12,870 nt of DNA from Thermoflexales bacterium (GTDB lineage: Bacteria > Chloroflexota > Anaerolineae > Fen-1058). Location: positions 1-12,870 of the forward strand of contig JADGQE010000055.1 of assembly GCA_017882055.1 (NCBI GenBank), given 5' to 3'. Shown in pieces: positions 7,859 to 12,870 of this stretch. Each line of letters begins with the position of its first letter. Position 1 is the first letter of the stretch. The notes beneath the pieces were generated by a model. The model worked only from the letters and a program-made list of their open reading frames with translations. It ran no database searches and was not told the origin of the DNA. The position numbers were made by a program, and so were the translations under genes.

Positions 7859-9628
7859 ATGTTACGCACACCTCTTAACGCACAGCAGACTGAGATCCTC
7901 AATCAAGAGCGCACGCTGTTGGAGAATTTGCGCGTGACGCTTGCCCGGCTGGATGCGGTGCCTGACGATCAGCGCCGTCTGGAGCAGGCACTGCGGCAAC
8001 TGGAAGAGCTGTTCCTGCTGGTCGTCGTCGGTGAGTTCAACGCCGGCAAGTCGGCCTTCATCAACGCACTGCTGGGCCAGCCGCTCTTGACCGAAGGCGT
8101 CACACCGACGACCGATCGCGTGCACATGCTGCGCTATGGCCCGGAGACAACGGAGTCGATGCGCGACGACGCGCCGTTGCGCGACGACGACATCGCCGTG
8201 CTGACGCTGCCGATCGAGTGGCTGCGCGACATCAACATCGTCGATACGCCCGGCACGAATGCCATCATTCAGCGCCACCAGCGCATCACCGAAGACTTCG
8301 TGCCGCGCAGCGATCTGGTCTTGTTCGTCACCTCGGCCGATCGGCCCTTCGCCGAATCCGAGCGGACTTTCCTCCAACGGGTACGCGAGTGGGGCAAGAA
8401 GGTCGTCATCGTCATCAACAAGATCGATATCTTCGACGACGAAGACCAGATTCAGCAGGTCGTTCAGTTCGTCGACGACAACGCACAGCAGCTGTTGGGC
8501 CTGCGGCCACAAATCTTTTCGGTGTCGGCCCGGTTGGCGCAAAAGGCCAAGACCGTGACGGGCGTAGAACGATCAGCCTTGTGGCAAGCCAGCCGTTTCG
8601 GTCCGCTCGAAGAATTCATCCTCAACACCCTGGACGAGCGGCAGCGGCTGCAATTGAAATTCGAGAACCCGCTCGGCATCGCGGCCCGGCTGCAAGAGCA
8701 ATATATGGCCAGCACCCAGGCCCGGCTCGATCTCCTAAACGCCGATTTCAAGGTCATCGATCGGATCGAAGATCAGCTCAGCGGCTACGAAGACGATATG
8801 CGCCACAACTTCAAATACAAGTTGAGCCATGTGGAAAACGTGCTGCATCGCCTGTCGGCGCGCGGCGTCGAATTCTTCGACGAGACGCTGCGCCTGGGCC
8901 GCGTCTTCGATCTGCTGAATACGTCGCGCGTGCGGGCCGAGTTTGAGCAGAAGGTCGTGGCCGATGCCGCGCAGGAAGTGGAAGATCAGGTGCGCGACCT
9001 GATCGATTGGCTGATCGATCAAGACTTCCGCGAATGGCAGCGCGTGATCGACCACGTCAATCGGCAGGCCGAACAGCATCAAGATCAGATCGTCGGCCAG
9101 GTCGGCGCGCAGTTCGATCACACCCGGCGTGAGCAGCTGGCCTCGGCCCAACGCGCCGCGCGCGAAGTCCTCAGCAGTTACAACAAGGCCGACGAGGCCC
9201 GCGTGTTGGCCGATTCGGTCCGCACCGCCATCGCGCAGACTGCCCTGGTCGAAGTGGGCGCGATCGGTTTAGGCGCGGTCCTGGTCGCGCTGTTGCACAC
9301 TGTCGCGGCCGACGCGACCGGCGTGTTGGCGGCCGGCACCGTGGCGGTGTTGGGGCTGTTCATCCTGCCCCGGCGGCGCAGCACGGCCAAGCAGCAATTG
9401 AAGAACCGCATCGAAGAACTGCGGGTGCGATTGACAGCTATTCTCACGGAGCAGTTCGAGCACGAATTGGGATCATCGCTCCAGCGCATCCGTGAAGCGA
9501 TTGCGCCGTATACGGGCTTCGTCCGGCGTGAGCGCGAGAAACTGAGCGACATCGAAGGTCAACTATTGACAACCACAACGACGATTCAGTCCCTGCGCCT
9601 GCGCCTCAAAGACCTCAACAATCCGTGA
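7859..9628 (+). CDS. Bacterial dynamin-like GTPase
   Basis: A 589-residue large GTPase of the dynamin superfamily. Such bacterial proteins bind membranes and are linked to membrane remodelling, fusion or stress protection. The G1 loop is GEFNAGKS (58-65), the likely G2 threonines are in VTPTT (81-85), G3 is DTPG (129-132) and G4 is NKID (187-190). The region from about 265 to 460 is rich in charged heptad-like helices, as expected for the dynamin stalk. A hydrophobic hairpin at about 462-503 (VGAIGLGAVLVALL and AAGTVAVLGLFIL), followed by RRR, is the likely membrane-insertion paddle, and a further coiled-coil tail follows. The start has AGGAA about 10 nt upstream and an extended -10 promoter. 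The gene stands alone: bacterial dynamins often come in pairs, and no second one is adjacent. Confidence 0.9.
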   Translation: MLRTPLNAQQTEILNQERTLLENLRVTLARLDAVPDDQRRLEQALRQLEELFLLVVVGEFNAGKSAFINALLGQPLLTEGVTPTTDRVHMLRYGPETTESMRDDAPLRDDDIAVLTLPIEWLRDINIVDTPGTNAIIQRHQRITEDFVPRSDLVLFVTSADRPFAESERTFLQRVREWGKKVVIVINKIDIFDDEDQIQQVVQFVDDNAQQLLGLRPQIFSVSARLAQKAKTVTGVERSALWQASRFGPLEEFILNTLDERQRLQLKFENPLGIAARLQEQYMASTQARLDLLNADFKVIDRIEDQLSGYEDDMRHNFKYKLSHVENVLHRLSARGVEFFDETLRLGRVFDLLNTSRVRAEFEQKVVADAAQEVEDQVRDLIDWLIDQDFREWQRVIDHVNRQAEQHQDQIVGQVGAQFDHTRREQLASAQRAAREVLSSYNKADEARVLADSVRTAIAQTALVEVGAIGLGAVLVALLHTVAADATGVLAAGTVAVLGLFILPRRRSTAKQQLKNRIEELRVRLTAILTEQFEHELGSSLQRIREAIAPYTGFVRREREKLSDIEGQLLTTTTTIQSLRLRLKDLNNP

Positions 9629-9645
9629 TCGAGTACGTCATTGTG

Positions 9646-9668
9646 GCTGCGCGCATCATCCGCGCAGC
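9646..9668. terminator. Hairpin at convergent gene ends
   Basis: GCTGCGCG (9646-9653) pairs perfectly with CGCGCAGC (9661-9668) around a 7-nt loop. It lies 18 nt after the dynamin-like stop and overlaps the last codons and stop of the opposing permease. No T-run is present on either side, so its role as a shared terminator is inferred from position only. Confidence 0.4.
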
Positions 9669-10432
9669 AGATACAACACGCCCACGATCAAGCCGATAAC
9701 CACCACCATGCGGCGCAGCGACGCCGGCTTCACTCGACCGGCCAGGCGCCCGCCTAACGATCCGCCGATCAACGCGCCGACCGCCATCGTGACGGCGGCC
9801 AGCCACACCACTTGATTTGAAAACAAGAAGAAGATCGCAGCGGCAATGTTCACGCTGAACGCGACCGCCTGCTTCAAACCATTGAGCCGCGTCAGCGAGT
9901 CTTCAAGCACCAGGCCCAGCACGGCCAGCACGATGACACTTAACCCCGCACCAAAGTAACCACCGTAGATCGATGCGGCGAACACCGGTGGAATCACCCA
10001 GGCTTCGTGCACGCCCGATCGGCCTGACTGCGCGACGCGGCGTAATAACCACGCACGCAATCGATCTTGCAGCGCCAACAAGCCGGCCGCTAGCAAAATC
10101 AAAAACGGCACAAGTGCGCGGAAAGATTTATCGGTGGTATTCAACAACAACAATCCGCCGACGATGCCGCCCAGCGCGCCGGTCGGAATGAGCAGCCGTA
10201 GACGCCGTCCCTGTCCCCGCAAATCTTTCATCTGCGCCAGCGTCGCGCCAAGATAGCCGGGACTTAACGCCACCGTATTCGTAATGCTGGCGACTACCGG
10301 CGGAATGCCCACAGCCGTCAACACAGGGAAGGTGATCAGCGTACCACCGCCAGCCAATGCGTTGACTGCGCCGCCGGCCATACCGGCTAAAGCGATGAGC
10401 AATAACTGAACGATGGTCAAAGGTTCGGTCAT
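9656..10432 (-). CDS. TauE/SafE family sulfite exporter-like permease
   Basis: A 258-residue polytopic inner-membrane protein of the TauE/SafE family, whose members are associated with export of sulfite, sulfoacetate or other organosulfur anions; the substrate here is unknown. Two homologous halves are visible. The first begins with AGMAGGAVNALAGGGTLITFPVL (about residues 16-38), with the Gly-rich turn and Asn of the family, and SITNTVALSPGYLGA. The second begins near SIYGGYFGAGLSVIVLAVLGL. I count about seven or eight hydrophobic segments. It ends in LLRG 27 bp from the convergent dynamin-like gene. No convincing Shine-Dalgarno lies before the ATG at 10432-10430, and repeat B starts only about 40 bp upstream, so the native promoter may have been displaced or lie within the repeat. 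A rhodanese gene is in the window, but too far away to argue for a joint sulfur pathway. Confidence 0.88.
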   Translation of the reverse strand: MTEPLTIVQLLLIALAGMAGGAVNALAGGGTLITFPVLTAVGIPPVVASITNTVALSPGYLGATLAQMKDLRGQGRRLRLLIPTGALGGIVGGLLLLNTTDKSFRALVPFLILLAAGLLALQDRLRAWLLRRVAQSGRSGVHEAWVIPPVFAASIYGGYFGAGLSVIVLAVLGLVLEDSLTRLNGLKQAVAFSVNIAAAIFFLFSNQVVWLAAVTMAVGALIGGSLGGRLAGRVKPASLRRMVVVIGLIVGVLYLLRG

Positions 10433-10473
10433 GATGGTCGTGAATCGTGAAGGGTTAGTGAAGCAACAAGGAT

Positions 10474-10653
10474 GGTAACTATTCAGCTAGCGTCATTGCG
10501 AGCGCTTGCCCATGCCCCACTCCGCTGTGCGGAGTGGGTGGGCCGCCAGGCGTTTGCGAAGCAATCTCCACGCCGATCAGCGAATGGTGCCGTCTGCGTC
10601 GGAGACTGCTTCGTCGCAAACAACGCTCCTCGCAGTGACGGCTGAGTAGTTAC
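10474..10653. repeat. MITE-like repeat B with terminal inverted repeats
   Basis: The left end reads GTAACTATTCAGC-TA-GCGTCATTGCGAG and the right end, on the minus strand, GTAACTACTCAGC-C-GTCACTGCGAG. These are inverted termini of about 25-28 nt with a few differences and a small indel. The 69-nt core 10496-10564 carries the stem CCCACTCCGC-TGT-GCGGAGTGGG (10516-10538) and is identical to the repeat A core outside the loop. Inner arms GCAATCTCC (10561-10569) and GGAGACTGC (10601-10609) can pair approximately. There is no ORF and no clear target-site duplication. The right terminus supplies the stop codon of the truncated GyrI-like gene. The 217-bp gap 10433-10649 is essentially this element. 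Confidence 0.7.
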
Positions 10654-10976
10654 GCGTTATAGGCTTCACCCATCGTCGGCAAGGTGCAGGCAAACACCGC
10701 ATACGTTTGAGCGGACACATCCCAGCGGGTCATGCCGGCCGGCACAGCCGCGGCGTTCTTCACTTCGCAGCCGGCCACGTAATCGAATTCACCCGTGGCC
10801 TCGTCATAGTTGCCCATCACCCCGTAGCATACATCGGGTCTGACGGCATCCTTGATGTCCGCCATACGCGGTCCAAATTGATTCCACAGATTCTTCAGAT
10901 TGTCGCCATCCGTCTTGCCCCGATACTTCATCCCAACTACAGCGAAAGCCGGGTTCGATACGATTTGAGGTTGCAT
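10650..10976 (-). CDS. C-terminally truncated GyrI-like (AraC effector-binding-type) domain protein
   Basis: A 108-residue protein beginning MQPQIVSNPAFAVVGMKYRG. With NLKNLWNQFGPRM, VCYGVMGNYDEATGEFDYVAGCEV and PAGMTRWDVSAQTYAVFACTLPTMGEAYNA, this is the SHV/GyrI-like small-molecule-binding fold, found alone or at the C-terminus of MerR- and AraC-type regulators. Stand-alone members usually have about 150 residues and continue after the TLPT.GE.Y segment with a helix and final strands. Here the frame ends at once, and the stop (plus-strand 10650-10652) lies inside the terminus of repeat B. About 45 C-terminal residues are missing, so a folded product is doubtful. There is no DNA-binding domain. 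The start has AAGGAG (plus-strand 10985-10990) 8 nt upstream, within the duplicated leader shared with the hydrolase gene. Confidence 0.75.
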   Translation of the reverse strand: MQPQIVSNPAFAVVGMKYRGKTDGDNLKNLWNQFGPRMADIKDAVRPDVCYGVMGNYDEATGEFDYVAGCEVKNAAAVPAGMTRWDVSAQTYAVFACTLPTMGEAYNA

Positions 10977-11132
10977 GATGTCATCTCCTTGAAAAGTGTA
11001 CTCTGTTCGAGTCTGACATCATTGTGCCATGGGTTCATGTCAAATCATGGCATGATCTGGATCGAAAAACGAGGAGATTCAGAAACCCAATCGGCCAGGG
11101 CGCAATTCTACGCTGAGGCGCTTCTGTTCTTT
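10959..11132 (-). repeat. Duplicated promoter-leader-start segment, copy 1
   Basis: This 174-bp segment is repeated at 12002-12175 without gaps and with about 15 mismatches by eye. It contains the last part of the 5' leader, the AAGGAG ribosome binding site, the ATG and the first six codons (MQPQIV) of the GyrI-like gene. At its far end it includes a sequence matching the extreme 3' end of the DinB-like gene at 12167. In this copy the position matching that gene's stop codon reads CAG instead of TAG (minus strand). Outside the listed elements I see nothing else in the 209-bp gap 10977-11185. Confidence 0.85.
11014..11043 (-). promoter_or_regulatory. Putative control region with a TGACAT/ATGTCA dyad
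   Basis: On the minus strand a perfect -35 hexamer TTGACA (plus-strand 11043-11038) overlaps one arm of an inverted repeat TGACAT-N17-ATGTCA (11014-11019 and 11037-11042). Both arms are preserved in the second copy (12057-12062 and 12080-12085) although the spacer has changed at three places. No good TATAAT-like hexamer lies 16-18 bp downstream, so the promoter is uncertain; the dyad could be an operator. Confidence 0.35.
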
Positions 11133-11181
11133 ATGAAGTTCTCCCAGGCCGACAAATGCGTCAGATTGTCTTTGATCGACC
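11133..11181 (-). pseudogene. Remnant of a second ClbS/DfsB (DinB-like) gene
   Basis: These 49 nt match 12492-12540 of the intact gene at 45 of 49 positions. In the frame of that gene they read SIKDNLTHLSAWENF, against SIKDNLAHLSAWENF in the intact copy; three of the four differences are silent and one changes Ala to Thr. The remnant is joined directly to a copy of the gene's extreme 3' end (up to 11132), with about 316 bp of the intervening gene missing. On the other side it stops 4 nt before the stop codon of the hydrolase. It is clearly non-functional. Confidence 0.8.
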
Positions 11182-11185
11182 GAAC

Positions 11186-12019
11186 TCATAACTGCGGCAG
11201 AAATGCCAGGACCGCCCGATTGAACTCCTCGGGCTTATCCATATTGGGCAGATGCGCCGCGCCAGAAATAACGACTTTCCGAGCGCGTGGCAGCTGGGCT
11301 ACCAGCAGGTCGGCGATCGTGCCAATGCTGGCGTCGTCCAGTTCCCCGACAAGCGCCAAGGTCGGGGCCGTTAACTGGTTCAATCTCTCAATCGCCGGTG
11401 GTTGCAGTGCTTCCTCCGCCACAAAAAAATTGGGCAGAGCCGTCATGCTCATCTCGTGTACGCGGTCGCGTAGACGCGTATCCACTTGATCCGCCGTCCG
11501 ATGGGGGCCGGCCAGCCAAATCTGAACGGCACAGTCTGCCGCTCGATTGAGATCGCCCGCCTGCATAGCCGCCATCAATTCCAGCAGGGGCTGGGGCATA
11601 TCACCCTGGAACTGATAACCACCTAGCGCCGACGAAACCAAAACAAGCGAGGTGGTCAGCTCAGGATGTTCCAACGTGAAATCGATCAGCGTTGCACCGC
11701 TCACCGAGCAACCGATCAAGTGGGCACGCTCAATGCCGAGGAACTTCAACAATTGGGACAAGTCGTGGCGATGAGAGAAAGGGCCGGGAGTCAGCGGAGA
11801 CTTGCCAAAGCCGCGCCGATCATAGCGGACGACGCGATAGTGCTGCGCGAACACTGAGAATTGATCATCCCACATTCTCCGATCGGCCAGGCCCGCGTGG
11901 GCCAGGACGAGATAGGGACCTTCGCCGGCCATTTCGTAGTAAAGGTTAGCCCCTTCGATAGCTGCCAGACCGGTTTGTAATCCTTTCATGTCAGTCTTTG
12001 GTACGATTTGAGGTTGCAT
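11186..12019 (-). CDS. Alpha/beta hydrolase with a GyrI-like leader and start
   Basis: A 277-residue cytoplasmic alpha/beta-hydrolase-fold protein. After the first strands (EGANLYYEMAGEGPYLVLAHAG) come the oxyanion-hole segment at about 41-44, DRRGFGKS (67-74) and the nucleophile elbow GCSVSG with Ser105. A likely catalytic acid is Asp228 or Asp229 (VGELDDAS), and the catalytic histidine is His256 (GAAHLPNMDKPEEF). The elbow has Ser where Gly is usual two residues after the nucleophile. The family includes esterases, lactonases and peptidases; the substrate is unknown. The start codon and ribosome binding site (AAGGAG, 8 nt upstream) lie in the duplicated 174-bp segment, so the first six residues MQPQIV are identical to those of the GyrI-like protein. 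The natural hydrolase sequence probably begins near Met11 or after it. The whole frame is intact. Confidence 0.88.
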   Translation of the reverse strand: MQPQIVPKTDMKGLQTGLAAIEGANLYYEMAGEGPYLVLAHAGLADRRMWDDQFSVFAQHYRVVRYDRRGFGKSPLTPGPFSHRHDLSQLLKFLGIERAHLIGCSVSGATLIDFTLEHPELTTSLVLVSSALGGYQFQGDMPQPLLELMAAMQAGDLNRAADCAVQIWLAGPHRTADQVDTRLRDRVHEMSMTALPNFFVAEEALQPPAIERLNQLTAPTLALVGELDDASIGTIADLLVAQLPRARKVVISGAAHLPNMDKPEEFNRAVLAFLPQL

Positions 12020-12175
12020 GCTGTCATCTCCTTGAAAAGTGTACTCGGTTCGAGTCTGACATCATTGTGGCACGGATTCATGTCAAATCCTGGCATGATC
12101 TGGATCGAAGAACGAGGAGATGCGGAAACTCAGTCGGCCAGGGCAAAATTCTACGCTGAGACGCTTCTATTCTTT
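12002..12175 (-). repeat. Duplicated promoter-leader-start segment, copy 2
   Basis: Partner of 10959-11132. It supplies the start codon, ribosome binding site and upstream region of the hydrolase, and at its far end overlaps the last two codons and the stop of the DinB-like gene (12167-12175). It keeps the TGACAT-N17-ATGTCA dyad and the minus-strand TTGACA, and additionally shows a perfect dyad ACTCG-GTT-CGAGT (12043-12055) that has one mismatch in copy 1. Confidence 0.85.
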
Positions 12176-12685
12176 GGCCACCTTCTCAATCGTGATCCGA
12201 TGTTCCAAATAGTGATCGCAAGTATTGTTGACGACACCTTCGAGCAGCAATCGGGCTTCGGGATCATCCACGGAGCGCGGCTTCATCAAGTCGGCAAACG
12301 ACATCTGATCCAAATCTGCTAACACCTGTTCATGCGAATGACGAAGTTCGGCTAAAACATCCGCCACCGAGCGATCTTTGTTGCGTTGGAACAGGATGGC
12401 GTTTAGCACATTCTCATCGGCCTGTTTGAAGGTCTCTTCATCGATTCCCATGACCTCATGTGGGGGAAGAAGATGGAGATAATGCTGCCGCATGAAATTT
12501 TCCCAGGCAGACAAATGCGCCAGATTGTCTTTGATCGACCAGCCACCCGCATCGGGCACACTCATTTGCACCTCGCTGAGTCCAGCGATGGCACGCTGCA
12601 AAGCCGTCCACTCGCGCTGGATGCGATCCATCAGTTCGGCCTTGTCACGTGGCAAGATCGAATAGCCATTCGGTTCGGTATCCAT
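12167..12685 (-). CDS. ClbS/DfsB family (DinB-like four-helix bundle) protein
   Basis: A 172-residue protein of the DinB/YfiT-like metalloenzyme superfamily, closest in pattern to ClbS/DfsB (DUF1706) proteins. Evidence is the order PRDKAELMDRIQREWTALQRAIAGLSEVQM, the central GGWSIKDNLAHLSAWENFM and the C-terminal NNTCDHYLEHRITIEKV. The His of LAHLSAW and the two His of DHYLEH are candidate metal ligands. ClbS itself protects colibactin producers from their own product; most relatives have no known substrate. I start at the ATG at 12685-12683, preceded by AAGGAGAT about 10 nt upstream; a longer frame to 12724 would run through this site. The stop lies inside the duplicated segment, about 147 bp before the hydrolase start, so the two could form one transcript. 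A decayed second copy of this gene lies at 11133-11181. Confidence 0.82.
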   Translation of the reverse strand: MDTEPNGYSILPRDKAELMDRIQREWTALQRAIAGLSEVQMSVPDAGGWSIKDNLAHLSAWENFMRQHYLHLLPPHEVMGIDEETFKQADENVLNAILFQRNKDRSVADVLAELRHSHEQVLADLDQMSFADLMKPRSVDDPEARLLLEGVVNNTCDHYLEHRITIEKVAKE

Positions 12686-12730
12686 GTTCGATGATCTCCT
12701 TATTAAAGTTCGAGGGATATTCAATGGCCC

Positions 12731-12768
12731 TCAGTCGCCAATGATCAAATCCGATCACTGGCGACTGA
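12731..12768. terminator. Strong hairpin in the gap before the ClbS/DfsB-like gene
   Basis: TCAGTCGCCA (12731-12740) pairs perfectly with TGGCGACTGA (12759-12768). An inner TGATC-AAATCC-GATCA stem continues it after one A-C mismatch. TTTTT follows on the plus strand (12769-12773). By position it lies about 28 nt after the stop of the minus-strand gene at the right edge, and so would end that gene's transcript before the next promoter. The T-run, however, favours termination of plus-strand transcripts. No plus-strand gene is visible to its left, so it may act on both strands. Confidence 0.6.
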
Positions 12769-12795
12769 TTTTTGCTGAATGCTGTCCGCTTTCCG

Positions 12796-12870
12796 CTACT
12801 CCCGATAATGACAGCCCATGCTCTGCTTGTTCTCCCAGGCCGCCATCGTCACGATCACGGCTGTCCGCAC
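12796..12870 (-). CDS. 3' end of a gene resembling L-aspartate oxidase (partial)
   Basis: The last 24 codons of a minus-strand gene enter from the right edge and end with TAG at 12798-12796. The tail contains AAWENKQSMGCHYRE. It resembles the C-terminal helix and end of L-aspartate oxidase and related succinate dehydrogenase/fumarate reductase flavoproteins, where a Glu/Gln-Ser-Arg-Gly-x-His-Tyr-Arg segment (binding dicarboxylate near FAD) lies close to the C-terminus. Here Met replaces the usual Arg before Gly and the protein ends at once after HYRE. Assignment rests on this short stretch only. Confidence 0.45.
   Translation of the reverse strand: MRTAVIVTMAAWENKQSMGCHYRE

Noticed and set aside
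7862..8542. A 226-codon minus-strand and overlapping plus-strand open frames within the dynamin-like gene
   Set aside because: The dynamin frame carries all G motifs in order; the others are composition-driven shadows.
3424..10432. A joint sulfur pathway of the sulfurtransferase and the TauE/SafE permease
   Set aside because: The genes are over 5 kb apart on opposite strands with unrelated genes and repeats between them; the shared sulfur theme may be chance.
7484..10653. Repeats A, B and related hairpins as a CRISPR array
   Set aside because: The copies are kilobases apart, have no regular spacers, and no cas gene is present.
10707..11489. A 260-codon open frame on the plus strand
   Set aside because: It runs antisense across the GyrI-like gene, the duplicated control region and part of the hydrolase. 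Both of those have recognisable families, and the frame has no ribosome binding site or family likeness.

Overview
This is a moderately GC-rich bacterial chromosomal window. The protein set (a TypA/BipA that starts like the bacterial enzyme, a DUF6159-type membrane protein, a DUF1015 protein, a small two-CxxC protein, a ClbS/DfsB-like protein, a GyrI-like domain protein and a large transposase fragment) reminds me of environmental Chloroflexota. That is a judgement from memory of such genomes, not something the sequence proves. Many genes are preceded by extended -10 promoters (TGN-TATAAT-like) and good AGGAGG-type ribosome binding sites.

Layout. Positions 1-31 hold the first codons of a minus-strand gene that diverges from typA (303-2156), whose promoter, leader hairpin and terminator can all be seen. 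A 64-residue two-CxxC protein follows (2324-2518). It converges on a histidine-phosphatase-family gene (2612-3334, minus), which itself diverges from a two-domain thiosulfate/3-mercaptopyruvate sulfurtransferase (3424-4281) that looks leaderless. A DUF6159-like membrane protein (4339-5181), a terminator-like hairpin and a TTG-initiated DUF1015 protein (5293-6609) complete the left, housekeeping-like half.

Positions 6610-7700 are mobile or repeat DNA: a perfect 17-bp palindrome and the N-terminal part of a transposase-like gene cut off by a composite palindromic repeat (repeat A). A bacterial dynamin-like GTPase (7859-9628) then converges on a TauE/SafE permease (9656-10432, minus). A second copy of the repeat (repeat B, 10474-10653) ends exactly where a GyrI-like domain gene (10650-10976, minus) is cut short. 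The right end is all minus strand: an alpha/beta hydrolase (11186-12019), a ClbS/DfsB (DinB-like) protein (12167-12685), and the 3' end of a gene resembling the C-terminus of L-aspartate oxidase (12796 to the window edge).

The main points of interest are structural. (1) A 174-bp segment carrying promoter, ribosome binding site and the first six codons (MQPQIV) occurs twice, in front of two unrelated ORFs, so the hydrolase appears to carry a GyrI-type 5' end. (2) A decayed second copy of the DinB-like gene lies behind one of these segments. (3) Four related hairpins occur in the window; two are identical over 69 nt except for a loop triplet that is exactly reverse-complemented. (4) The ends of the repeat coincide with two gene truncations. 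I see no complete defence system, CRISPR array, rRNA or tRNA gene.
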